Notes under the pieces: generated by a model
Databases searched by the model: none
The model's input: only the letters and a program-made list of their open reading frames with translations
Told to the model about the DNA's origin: nothing
Assembly: GCA_965223955.1 (NCBI GenBank)
Contig: OZ245029.1
Span: 930,001 to 994,000 of the forward strand
Direction of reading: 5' to 3'
DNA length: 64,000 nucleotides
From: Bin75 sp965223955
GTDB taxonomy: Bacteria > Nitrospirota > Nitrospiria > Nitrospirales > UBA8639
Program-made: the position numbers and the translations under genes
In this document: piece by piece, positions 8,464 to 16,431 of the stretch
Layout of the letters: every line of letters starts with the position of its first letter
Position numbering within the stretch: the first letter of the stretch is position 1

Positions 8464-8772
8464 ATGGTACAGGATCCGATCCTCCAGGAGTTTCTCGAAA
8501 AGATCACCCCGCTACGGAAGCACATCACGCGGGTGATCGTGTTTGGGTCACGCGCACGGGGCGACCACCGCACGGACTCGGATTACGACCTGCTCATCGT
8601 AGTGCCCCGGAAAGACGACCAGCTCCTCGACGGCTTATACGATAGCGTGATGGACGTGTTGCTCGCCCATGGCCGGCTGATCTCCCTGAAAATTTTTCCC
8701 GAAGCGGAGTTTGAGCGGTTGCAGACGCCCTTCATGCAACGGGTCAAGGCCGAAGGAGTGCCGCTTGGATAA
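8464..8772 (+). CDS. MNT-domain nucleotidyltransferase (MntA-like antitoxin)
   Basis: A 102-residue minimal nucleotidyltransferase. The signature G-S-R-A-R-G-D-H-R-T-D-S-D-Y-D (residues 28-42) supplies the GS loop and the metal-binding D-x-D. In MntA/HepT modules this enzyme AMPylates and silences a HEPN RNase toxin encoded directly after it. That partner is present here only as a fragment whose TTG start overlaps the end of this gene. The ATG at 8464 was chosen because it has a GGAG seven bases upstream and fits the family length; upstream sequence in frame is repeat DNA. Confidence 0.85.
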   Translation: MVQDPILQEFLEKITPLRKHITRVIVFGSRARGDHRTDSDYDLLIVVPRKDDQLLDGLYDSVMDVLLAHGRLISLKIFPEAEFERLQTPFMQRVKAEGVPLG

Positions 8773-8860
8773 GGTGCAGCAAGAACTCATCGCCGGGTAT
8801 CTGGCAAAGGCGCGCTGTTGGCGGAAGGGCACCAGGCGGAGACCCACCGGGGCCCGTCCT
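8765..8860 (+). pseudogene. HEPN toxin remnant (HepT-like), truncated and frameshifted
   Basis: The TTG at 8765 overlaps the TAA of the MNT gene. It begins L-D-K-V-Q-Q-E-L-I-A-G-Y-L-A-K-A, a typical HEPN first helix. The frame then changes: the next recognisable HEPN segment, L-L-A-E-G-H-Q-A-E, is in another frame from about 8816. The rest of the domain, including the R-x4-6-H active site, is missing. A small deletion plus loss of the 3' part is the simplest reading. Confidence 0.65.
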
Positions 8861-9153
8861 CTTTGCTTTTGCATGTGTCCCCCCGCCATCACATAACGCC
8901 GCCACAAAAGAAGGAAAAAACCAACAAAAGACAGCGCCACCAACGGGTATTCCGGGCAACGTCCTGGAATAATCATTCCGAAAAAAGCGAAAATATGACA
9001 AACCACCGCGTGGGAGCGGGTGCCGAAAGGAGAAAGCGAAATACCGTAGTATGCCTTATTGCCCTTGAGGACGTTCTTCAGTACAGTAGTGCATCCCAAG
9101 TTCAGGCAGTGCATCCCAAGCTCAGGGAACAATCCTTCACCCAAATCGCTTCC
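8861..9153. other. gap with a 20-bp tandem duplication
   Basis: No gene is supported. A 20-bp unit AGTGCATCCCAAG(T/C)TCAGG(C/G) occurs twice head to tail at 9088-9127. This is shortly before the peptidase start and may lie in its promoter region. Confidence 0.5.
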
Positions 9154-10140
9154 ATGACCCCCTCTCATGACAGATGGACAATAGTGCTGTTTCGGGGCAC
9201 GGCCGGGAACCCGCTCGGAAGCACCGGGACCCCGCTCCGGATCAGTGTGCGCAAGAAGACGGTCAAGCGCGTGGTGCTGGCGGTCGTGGTGCTGGCGGTC
9301 GTGCAAGTGGGGGTGCTGGCGCAGTACGTGTCTCAGACGACCCAGGTGACGACCCAGGGTGCCGAACTCGAAGGGTTGAAGACAGAACTCAGCCAGTCCA
9401 GAGGACAAGCGGTTGGGTTTTCCGAAGCCATCGATAGCATGCAACAGCGTGTCCTGACGATCCAAACGATAAACGAAAAATTGCAAGTGATGTTCGGACT
9501 CGAACCCGAGAAAGCAAAAGAAACGGACGCCGAGGGACAAGGCGGCGAAGAAGTGCCGTATGCGGCGGTCCTTGACGGTGCGACAGGGGTGCGGGACATC
9601 GACGGCACGCATCCCGGCAACCCCGGGGCCAGGATGGCGGCGGACATCAAAGGCAGGCTGGCCTGGCTCGATCGACACACCGCGCGCCAACTCCACACGC
9701 TGGCCCGGTTGGAAAAAACAGCGGGAGAACGGGTCGGCCTGTGGGCCGCGACCCCGTCCATCTGGCCCGTCAAAGGCCCCGTGTCCTCAAGGTTCGGACC
9801 ACGCATTTCACCCTTTACCGGCAAAAGGGCATTCCATGCGGGCCTGGATATCAGTGGCCCACGAGGGAAAACCGTGCGAGCCCCTGCCAAAGGCAAAGTG
9901 GTGGAGGCCGCCTATGATTGGAAGATAGGAAATTTCATTCGGATCAATCATCGCTATGGCGTCGAGACCACCTACGGCCATCTCTCCAAACTACTCGTGC
10001 GATCCGGCCAGGAAGTAAAACGAGGCGACGTCCTGGGCCAGATCGGCAGCACCGGCCGATACTCAACCGGCCCCCACCTCCACTACCAGATAGCCGTAAA
10101 CGACAAAGCCGTCGACCCCATCCAATATATACTCGATTAG
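9154..10140 (+). CDS. membrane-anchored M23 family metallopeptidase
   Basis: A 328-residue murein endopeptidase-like protein. It has a short cytoplasmic N-terminus, one transmembrane helix at about residues 38-57, a coiled-coil at about 60-110, and a C-terminal M23 (LytM) domain at about 210-325. The zinc ligands are visible as H228-x3-D232 in H-A-G-L-D and H310 in H-L-H. Such proteins trim peptidoglycan cross-links or activate amidases during division. The start was taken at M-T-P-S-H-D-R-W because family members begin with a similar R-W-T-I-V-L-F-R-G block; the 112 in-frame residues upstream look like non-coding sequence. A short internal duplication (G-x-P-L-G-S-T-G-x-P-L) sits at residues 19-28. 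Confidence 0.88.
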   Translation: MTPSHDRWTIVLFRGTAGNPLGSTGTPLRISVRKKTVKRVVLAVVVLAVVQVGVLAQYVSQTTQVTTQGAELEGLKTELSQSRGQAVGFSEAIDSMQQRVLTIQTINEKLQVMFGLEPEKAKETDAEGQGGEEVPYAAVLDGATGVRDIDGTHPGNPGARMAADIKGRLAWLDRHTARQLHTLARLEKTAGERVGLWAATPSIWPVKGPVSSRFGPRISPFTGKRAFHAGLDISGPRGKTVRAPAKGKVVEAAYDWKIGNFIRINHRYGVETTYGHLSKLLVRSGQEVKRGDVLGQIGSTGRYSTGPHLHYQIAVNDKAVDPIQYILD

Positions 10141-10756
10141 CGCCCCCGCCTTTTCCTGCTGTCAATCCCGCTTTTTCCTGCTGTTATTCCCGTTTTTTCC
10201 TTCTGTCATCCTCGCCTTCTCCCCCTCTGTCATCCTCGACATTAGTAATCGAGGATCCAGGGTTTTTTCTTTAGTCTTTTTGTTTTTGTCTGTCATCCCC
10301 GCTTGTCCCCCTCGGTCATCCCGAGCAACGCGAAGGATCTGCTTTTCCCCTTCTGTCATCCTTGCGAACGCGAGGATCCAGAGACTTTCCTTCTTGCTAA
10401 CAAAGAAAAGACAAAAACTCTGGATCCCCGATCAGGTCGGGGATGACAGAGAGGTAGTTGGAGCGGCGGCATCGCCTCCTTCTGTCATCCTTGCCTTTCC
10501 CTTCTGTCATCCTTGCCTTTCCCTTCTGTCATCCTTGCCTTTCCCTTCTGTCATCCCTGCTTTTCCCCTTCTGTCATCCTTGCGAACGCGAGGATCCAGA
10601 GACTGTTATCTTCATGAACGCAGAAAAAAAGACAAAAACCCTGGATCCCGGATCAAGTCCGGGATGACAGAAGGGAAAAAGCAGGGATGACAGATAAAGA
10701 CGATATTTGACTCACAGGTCGAAAATTGGCATAGTCGCACGCCCGCGCCACTCGGC
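10141..10756. repeat. repeat array including a 22-bp tandem repeat
   Basis: No gene. The stretch is almost entirely target-type repeats: units with GCGAACGCGAGGATCCAGAGAC at about 10362-10384 and 10581-10603, each followed by CTGGATCCCCGATC- or GGATCAAGTCCGGGATGACAG. Between them a 22-bp unit (TTCTGTCATCCTTGCCTTTCC plus C) is repeated four times from 10480 to about 10567. It ends in a CATCCTGAACGAAGTGAAGG unit that runs into the next gene. Confidence 0.75.
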
Positions 10757-11758
10757 GTGGGTCAGGTCCCTATGCGAAAACCCTCCCACCCACACCAGAA
10801 TTGTCATCCTGAACGAAGTGAAGGATCTCGTAGTTTCCGCCGCCGCACAACCTCCCACCTGTTGCTCGCTGTGCTGGTCGCCGTCTCGGTCGGGGCGGCG
10901 GGCTGCCAATCGATCCCCACGGATCGGCAGGTCAGCACCTTCGCCACGGCCACGATCATGGTGGCCACGGTAGCCAGAGACACCCTCTCGGCGTCCAACA
11001 ACGCCGTGGTCACGCGTAAACTGCGCGAACGGGCTGCACTCGGGGGTGGGGTGGACGACGCGCTCTTCACGCCGTTGGTCGCGGACGACGCGTACGCCGC
11101 GCGCATCGAGTTCCTGGACGCGTTGGAGCGGTACGCCACGGCGTTGGAAGAACTCGCGTCCGCCGATCGCACCAAAGCCATGGACAAAGCCCTCACCAAA
11201 CTGGCGGGGGCGCTGGACGCGCTGGGAAAGCACTATGAAAGCATCACCGGAAAGAAAGAACCGTCCGTGCGCGGCGGGGCCATCAAACAACTCGTCAACG
11301 TGATCGGCGGGGAAATCACGCAAGCCCAGCGTCGCGAAGGCATCCACCGCGCCGTGGCAATCCAGCATACCGTCATGACGGACATGCTGCCGGTCCTCCG
11401 CGATGAGGTGGGCCCCGCGGGCATCTTCGGGATCGCGCACCTCAATCAGGCGGACGGCGAAAAGGCGACCCTGATGAGCCGCTACAACACGGACCACGAG
11501 CAGGAGCGCTTACACAAAAACCCCGACACGCGGCTGAAGCAACTGCACCGCATCCGTGAGGCGTGGGCCAGAGCGGCGATGGTCAAAAGGCTGTACGGGC
11601 ACCTGCAGGAAGCAGTCGAACAACTCATCATTGCGGAACAGGCGCTCTACGACGCGACAACGGGGGCCATGAACCACGAGCACCTCTACGAGGCGGTGGG
11701 GCGCGTGGCCGACACAGCGCAGGCCGTGAGCCGCATCCGCAAACAACTCAAGGAGTAG
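10757..11758 (+). CDS. predicted lipoprotein with repeat-derived N-terminus
   Basis: A 333-residue protein of unknown function. A hydrophobic stretch L-L-L-A-V-L-V-A-V-S-V-G-A-A-G-C (about residues 35-50) ends in a lipobox-like G-A-A-G-C, suggesting a lipid-anchored periplasmic protein. The rest is mostly alpha-helical and charged, with no catalytic motif recognised. The N-terminal residues before it (N-C-H-P-E-R-S-E-G-S) are encoded by a dispersed repeat (about 10800-10828). A repeat therefore landed in the signal-peptide region, and the true start (ATG 10757, ATG 10772 or an original start now lost) is unclear. It is followed after 4 bases by a small helical protein, probably a partner. Confidence 0.7.
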   Translation: MGQVPMRKPSHPHQNCHPERSEGSRSFRRRTTSHLLLAVLVAVSVGAAGCQSIPTDRQVSTFATATIMVATVARDTLSASNNAVVTRKLRERAALGGGVDDALFTPLVADDAYAARIEFLDALERYATALEELASADRTKAMDKALTKLAGALDALGKHYESITGKKEPSVRGGAIKQLVNVIGGEITQAQRREGIHRAVAIQHTVMTDMLPVLRDEVGPAGIFGIAHLNQADGEKATLMSRYNTDHEQERLHKNPDTRLKQLHRIREAWARAAMVKRLYGHLQEAVEQLIIAEQALYDATTGAMNHEHLYEAVGRVADTAQAVSRIRKQLKE

Positions 11759-11762
11759 AGCC

Positions 11763-12074
11763 ATGAACCTCCGGTCCCGGCTGGTCGAACTGATCAATGC
11801 GCTGGACGAACTCCTGCGCAACGTGGCGATGAACGACGAACAACGGGAGAAGGGCCTGCGCCGGCGGGCCCTGCTCTCCGCCCTGCTCGACGAGGTGCTG
11901 CGCCAGAAGATCGACAAGAACACCGGCAAGTACACAGCCGCGGTCGAACAAACCAACCAGGCGGTCAAGGTGGCCAAACGCGCGCTCCGCGAGACGGAAG
12001 AACAAGAGGCCGTCATCCTGGAAATCACCAAAGCCGCCAAAGCCATCGACGCGGTCATCAAATTCACCGTATAG
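11763..12074 (+). CDS. small helical protein of unknown function
   Basis: A 103-residue protein with no recognised domain. It is rich in Leu, Arg, Glu and Lys, is predicted almost wholly helical or coiled-coil, and lacks a signal peptide or membrane segment. It starts 4 bases after the lipoprotein stop, with a ribosome-binding site (AAGGAG) inside the previous gene's end, so the two are co-translated. The next sequence is repeat DNA, so this is probably the end of the operon. Confidence 0.75.
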   Translation: MNLRSRLVELINALDELLRNVAMNDEQREKGLRRRALLSALLDEVLRQKIDKNTGKYTAAVEQTNQAVKVAKRALRETEEQEAVILEITKAAKAIDAVIKFTV

Positions 12075-12285
12075 CGCGTGCTGTCCTCCGGCCCCCCTTC
12101 TGTCATTCTGAGCGAAGCGAAGAATCTCTCGTTCAACAACCGCCCGCCTGCAAAAAGCAGATTCCTTCCTTCGACAGACCCTTCGCAAAACTCAGGGCGT
12201 ACTCAGGACAGGCGCTATGCTCGGAATGACAACGTCCGATTTTGCAGCGGCGCCTGCGGGCGTGGCTGCCCCCATCTGTCATTCC

Positions 12286-12575
12286 TGTATGTGTTCAGTC
12301 ATTCGTTGACAATTTTTGCCTTTCCCTTCCCCTCCCCTCCTTTGCTTGTCCTGCCTGTCCTGAGCTTGTCGAAGGAAGCGTAGCCGAAGGATCAGGAGGG
12401 GTGAGGGGAGGTAGAGCCTGAGTCGCAGTAGACAGGCCGCGTGTAGGGGTCGGCACCGGTGCCTCTGGGCATGCGACTCTACCCCACCTAGCCTCCCCTT
12501 ACAAAGGGGAGGGAAAGACCCCGGTCGCCTCCGCTCAAGCTAACCATTCTGTCAACGAATCACTGAACCTTTACA
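12286..12575. repeat. MITE-like element, copy 2, interrupted by another repeat
   Basis: Termini match copy 1 (TGTATGTGTTCAGT at 12286, inverted counterpart ending at 12575). The element is longer because a 50-bp unit of the CTGTCCTGAGC..GTCGAAGG family sits inside it (12345-12394), splitting the CTCCTTTG / AGGAGGGG arm. The rest of the gap 12075-12818 holds a CTGAGCGAAGCGAAGAATCTC unit and a CTTCGACAGACCCTTCG unit (12105-12232). GGCGGCATCTCATGCCGCC-type palindromes are at about 12645-12745. Confidence 0.7.
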
Positions 12576-12797
12576 ATCCTGCCCCCCCTCTGTCATTCCT
12601 GCGAAAGCAGGAATCCAGGGTCGTGCTTGTATTTTCAGTTGTAGGGGCGGCATCTCATGCCGCCCGAAGAGGCCGCCAAGAAACGGAAAGACGGAAGGCC
12701 GCATGAGATGCGGCCACTACAGAGGAGGGGTCCCAGGCGGCATGAGCATGTTTGTAGCAGGAATCCAGCGTCGTTCTCTTTGTCTTTCCTCTTTCTG

Positions 12798-13808
12798 TCA
12801 TCCTTGCGAACGCGAGGAGGTGGATTCACATTTGAAGTGCAACAGGTGGTTTCTAAAAACCTCGGCGGGCGTCTGATAGCCGAGACATTTCCGCGGGGTA
12901 TTATTGTATACCTGAACCAGATGCGTAAAGTGTTCATCGGAGAGAGCCACCAAGTCGGTCTTGCGGGGCAGGGTCCGGCGCAAGCGGCCGATGGCGTTTT
13001 CGACGCCGCCCTTTTGCCAGGGCGAGTGGGTCTCACAGAAGAAGGTTTCGAGGCCGAGCGTATGGAGGGCATAATGCCGCGCAAACTCCGTCCCGTTATC
13101 GAAGGTGATTGTTTGGCGCCACGTGGAGGGCAAGGGCGCGAGGAGGGTGGCGATGGCGTGGGCGATCGGCGCGGCGGCTTTGCCGGGGGGGCGCGCGGCG
13201 ATCAGCAGGCGGGAGTGGCGCTCATGGAGGGTCAAGATGGCTTGGCCGTAGATCCGGAACAACATCAGATCGGCCTCCCAATGGCCCGGGGTACGGCGAT
13301 CCGCGACCGCCGCCGGCCGCTCCGCCAGCGGGCGGCGCAGAGCGATAAAGGACGCCGGGCTGCGCCCCTTGTAGCAACGGCGCCCGCGTTTGGCTTTGGC
13401 CTGCGGCAGATAGTGGCGCCAGGCGTACTCTGTTTTGCGGGCCATCTGCGCATAGATGAAGCGGTAGATGGTCTCGTGGGAGATGACCGGTCGGTGCTGC
13501 TCCCGAGCGAGGCGGCCGGCCACCTGTTGGGGGGACCAGCCGTGTTGAAGCTGCGCCAGGACCGTGGCGCGGAGCGTGCTGTCGCGGTCGAGCTTGGAGC
13601 CCTGCCAGCGGTGCGCCCGGGCTTGTTGGTCGGCATAGCCTGGGCGGTAGCCCTGGGTGGTGGACCCATTGCGGTTCAGCTCCCGAGCCACAGTCGATGG
13701 CGCGCGATCCAGAGTTGCCGCAATTTGGCGGATCGAGTGTCCCGTGGTGTGTAAGCGGGCCATTTCACAGCGGTCTTCAAGGGTGAGTTGTGTGTAGTAG
13801 CGTCCCAT
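12798..13808 (-). CDS. IS30-family transposase, copy 3
   Basis: A 336-residue transposase with HTH and DDE motifs intact. It shares His near residue 66 with copy 2 and L-P-S-T with copy 1. The stop codon TGA (12800-12798) again lies in the target repeat outside the element. The tail is S-S-R-S-Q-G. Confidence 0.95.
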   Translation of the reverse strand: MGRYYTQLTLEDRCEMARLHTTGHSIRQIAATLDRAPSTVARELNRNGSTTQGYRPGYADQQARAHRWQGSKLDRDSTLRATVLAQLQHGWSPQQVAGRLAREQHRPVISHETIYRFIYAQMARKTEYAWRHYLPQAKAKRGRRCYKGRSPASFIALRRPLAERPAAVADRRTPGHWEADLMLFRIYGQAILTLHERHSRLLIAARPPGKAAAPIAHAIATLLAPLPSTWRQTITFDNGTEFARHYALHTLGLETFFCETHSPWQKGGVENAIGRLRRTLPRKTDLVALSDEHFTHLVQVYNNTPRKCLGYQTPAEVFRNHLLHFKCESTSSRSQG

Positions 13809-13852
13809 GGCAACACCTTAACAAGGTGTTGCACTTCGTTTGTGAATTTAGG
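12819..13852 (-). mobile_element. IS30-family insertion sequence, copy 3 (1034 bp)
   Basis: Same ends and target position as copies 1 and 2. GGA flanks are at 12816-12818 and 13853-13855. The target half-repeats on both sides match the empty site at 14131-14160. Confidence 0.9.
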
Positions 13853-13855
13853 GGA

Positions 13856-14281
13856 TCCAGTGTCGTTCTCTTCGCAAAGACAGGAAAAAGCAAAGACCCT
13901 GGATCCCCGATCGAGTCGGGGATGACAGAAGGGAGAAAACAGCGCCATCCCCTGGCGCCACCCCAGGGCGCCTGCAGGCGCGGCTGCGCCCCTCCGTCAT
14001 TTCTTTTTCTGTCATCCTTGCTCCTCTTTCTGTCATCCTTGCGCACGCGAGGATCCAGTGTCGTTGTCTTTGTCTTTCCTCTTTCTGTCATCCTTGCGCA
14101 CGCGAGGATCCAGTGTCGTTGTCTTTCCTCCTTCTGTCATCCTTGCGCACGCGAGGATCCAGTGTCGTTCTCTTCGCAAAGACAGGAAGAAGCAAAGACC
14201 CTGGATCCCCGATCGAGCCGGGGATGACAGGAAATGCAAATGCCACCTCCCGGCGCGTTTTATTCCCCTCCTTTGTTGTAC
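13856..14281. repeat. tandemly arranged target repeats, including empty IS30 sites
   Basis: No gene. Three head-to-tail units of TTCTGTCATCCTTGCGC followed by ACGCGAGGATCCAGTGTCG start near 14029, 14083 and 14132. The last continues into a full repeat with TCTTCGCAAAGACAGG and CTGGATCCCCGATCGAGCCGG, ending GGGGATGACAG at about 14230. These are uninterrupted versions of the IS30 target. Confidence 0.8.
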
Positions 14282-15293
14282 TGTCCCGTGTGATTCCCTA
14301 GACTCTTCTGCTATCATGCGTGGCATCGACTATGTCCACCAGAGGAGGACCCATGGACATCAAACTGCATAAGTTAGCTCGCACGACTCCCGCCACCCGC
14401 CGCTACATCCAGACCGCCCCCAAAAGCGCCGCGACCTTGGCCCGGGAACTCGGGGTCGCTGTGACCACCATCTATAAATGGAAGCGCGCCGGCCGGGTCC
14501 ACGATGGCTCCCATGTCCGGCACCAGCTCCATGCCAGTACCTCCCCCGAGCAGGAAGCCCTTATCGCCGAATTGCGCACCCAATTGCGGTTGTCCCTCGA
14601 CGATGTCACGGAGGTCCTGAACCGCTGCAGTGCGACGCCCTTGAGTCGGAGCGCGATCCATCGCTGCTTGGTGCGGCTGGGCGTCGCGCGGTTGCCCCCC
14701 GCCTCCCCCGACGCGCCGCCGGTGGGGCGGTTCGCGGCCACCCCCTGCGGCTACATTCATCTGGATCTGAAAGTGTTAAGCAAATGACAGAAGCAACCCA
14801 GTTATGTGTTCGTGGCCATTGACCGCGCCACCCGCTATGTCTGGGTCAAGGTGCTGGCCCGGCGGACGGCCGCCACGGTGACGCAGGCCGTCGAAGAATT
14901 CCTGGCCGCGTTTCCGCACAAAGTGCACACCATCTTGACCGATAATGATGGCGCGTTTACCGATCGGTTTGCCGTGCACAAGCAAGGCAAACCGGCGGGC
15001 CAGCCGAGCGGCACGCATCGCCTGGCTCACGTGTGCCGGGCGCATGGGATCACTCATCGCCTGATCCGGCCCTATCATCCGCAGACCAATGGCATGGTGG
15101 AACGCTTTAACCGGCGGCTGAGTGACGCGTTACAGAGCCAGCCCCCGCTCCGGGCCCATTGCAGCAATCGGTTTCGGAGTCACGCCGAGCGGAACGCCTT
15201 TATCACACGGGTGGTGGACAATTACAATCGCACCCGGTTAAGGTGCCTCAACTATCAGGCCCCTTTGCACTTGTTACAGAATCTCACGGGACA
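14282..15293 (+). mobile_element. IS481-family insertion sequence (about 1012 bp)
   Basis: Terminal inverted repeats TGTCCCGTGTGATTCC (14282) and, on the other strand, TGTCCCGTGAGATTCT (ending at 15293) bound one transposase gene. No clear target duplication was seen, and the gene's stop lies a few bases beyond the right repeat, so the right end is approximate. Confidence 0.75.
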
Positions 15294-15303
15294 CAACACC
15301 TGA
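14353..15303 (+). pseudogene. IS481-family transposase split by an in-frame TGA
   Basis: The ATG at 14353 follows a strong AGAGGAGG ribosome-binding site. The N-terminal part has a helix-turn-helix (A-A-T-L-A-R-E-L-G-V-A-V-T-T-I-Y-K-W) and reaches the first catalytic D in H-L-D-L-K. It then meets TGA at 14785-14787. The same frame continues immediately with V-F-V-A-I-D-R-A-T-R-Y-V, D in T-D-N-D-G-A-F and E in M-V-E-R-F-N-R, ending at 15303. A single base change would restore a 316-residue transposase. It is probably inactive, unless the stop is read through. Confidence 0.85.
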
Positions 15304-15449
15304 TAAGGGGGGCCAGGGGGGTTTCATCTCTTACGACAACCCACCGCCGAACGACCGCTTCGCCAGATACGAAGCCACGAGAAGAAGAGGCGCAGGCAGT
15401 CATCAGGAACAAGCTGGCCCTTCTTTCTTGGTTCCCCTCCTGTCATCCC

Positions 15450-15715
15450 TGTAGATGTTCACTGATTCGTTGACAGCATGAAGGGACTGACCACAAGAAG
15501 GGCCGTCTTGTTCCTCCCCTTTGTAAGGGGAGGGTGAGCTAGGCATGCCCCCGCGAAAGCGGGGGTGGGGTAGAGTCGCATACCCAAGGGGCAACAACAC
15601 CGACCAGTACACGCGGACTGCTCACCCCGACCCAGGCTCTACCTCCCCTCACCCCTCCTTACAAAGGAGGGGAAGGAAAAGACAGAAATTGTCAACGAAT
15701 GACTGAACACATACA
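15450..15715. repeat. MITE-like element, copy 3 (266 bp)
   Basis: TGTAGATGTTCACTGATTCG at the left end and the inverted TGTCAACGAATGACTGAAC at the right. The internal arms are in the opposite orientation to copies 1 and 2. A CCCCCGCGAAAGCGGGGG palindrome sits inside. Confidence 0.65.
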
Positions 15716-16338
15716 ATCCCCGACCCCCTCCTGCTGTCATCCCCGACGCTTGTCCCCGACCTGATCGGGGATCCAGTCAAGTAAAGGATCCAGCGTCGTT
15801 CTTTTCCCCCTCCTTCCGTCATCCCCGACCCGATCGGGGATCCAGTGTCTTGCTTTTATTTTCAGTTGTAGGGGCCGCATCTCATGCGGCCCGACCTCTC
15901 CGCAGATCCCGTAGGTCGGGTTAGCGCAGCGTAACCCGACAGCCCCCGCAACCACCCCCGCCGTTGCCCAAATTTAATGAGCCCTGAGCCCAAATATTTA
16001 GAGTTTTACAAACCCCTGCGACTTGCATATTCTATTGCCTATTTTAGATTCATTGTTCTGGAAGTGAGCAAAGACTTGGCGTGGGCCCGTGGGGATTGCA
16101 TGGGGCGCGGCACAGGCAACGAACGGAATGGGCGAACGAAGACGAGGGCCGAGGCTGCCGCCTCCCTCTGTCATCCCCGACGCCTGTCCCCGACCTGATC
16201 GGGGATCCAGTCAAAGAATGGATCCAGGCAGCGAAGGGATCCAGCGTCGTTACAGTGGGTAGTCGTACCCGCGCCCTCTCATGCTAGGGGCCGGTCAAAA
16301 GGAGTCGAGACGAACCTGTCGAGATTGGGGAGAAAACC
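15716..16338. repeat. repeat-rich gap upstream of the autotransporter
   Basis: No convincing gene. It contains CCCGACCTGATCGGGGATCCAG-type units (about 15740-15780, 15820-15853 and 16178-16212) and a GTAGGTCGGGTTAGCG palindrome (15911-15942). A less GC-rich stretch at about 15970-16080 gives a 73-residue frame without recognisable features. Confidence 0.6.
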
Positions 16339-16431
16339 ATGTTGGCACGATTAGTGAAGAGAGAGAGAAAGAGAGAGAGAGAGAGACCTCCGGCTTCCGG
16401 CCAGATTCCGGCCCGAGTGTGGAGGCCATGA
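16339..16431 (+). other. upstream leader ORF containing the GA tract
   Basis: The ATG at 16339 has a GGGGAG ribosome-binding site and opens a 30-codon frame (M-L-A-R-L-V-K-R-E-R..). It passes through the (GA)n tract and stops at TGA 16429-16431, which overlaps the autotransporter ATG as ATGA. Loss of one GA unit, or gain of two, would fuse this frame to the autotransporter. Translation of the leader is inferred. Confidence 0.4.
16356..16386 (+). repeat. (GA)n simple-sequence tract
   Basis: A purine tract with (GA)5 at 16359-16368, AA, then an uninterrupted (GA)8 at 16371-16386. It lies about 41 bases upstream of the autotransporter start. Such tracts are prone to slipped-strand mispairing. 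Confidence 0.85.

Noticed and set aside
10480..14230. Regularly spaced direct repeats suggesting a CRISPR array
   Set aside because: The units are palindromic dispersed repeats with no unique spacers of constant length and no cas genes; at 10480-10567 the copies are directly abutting.
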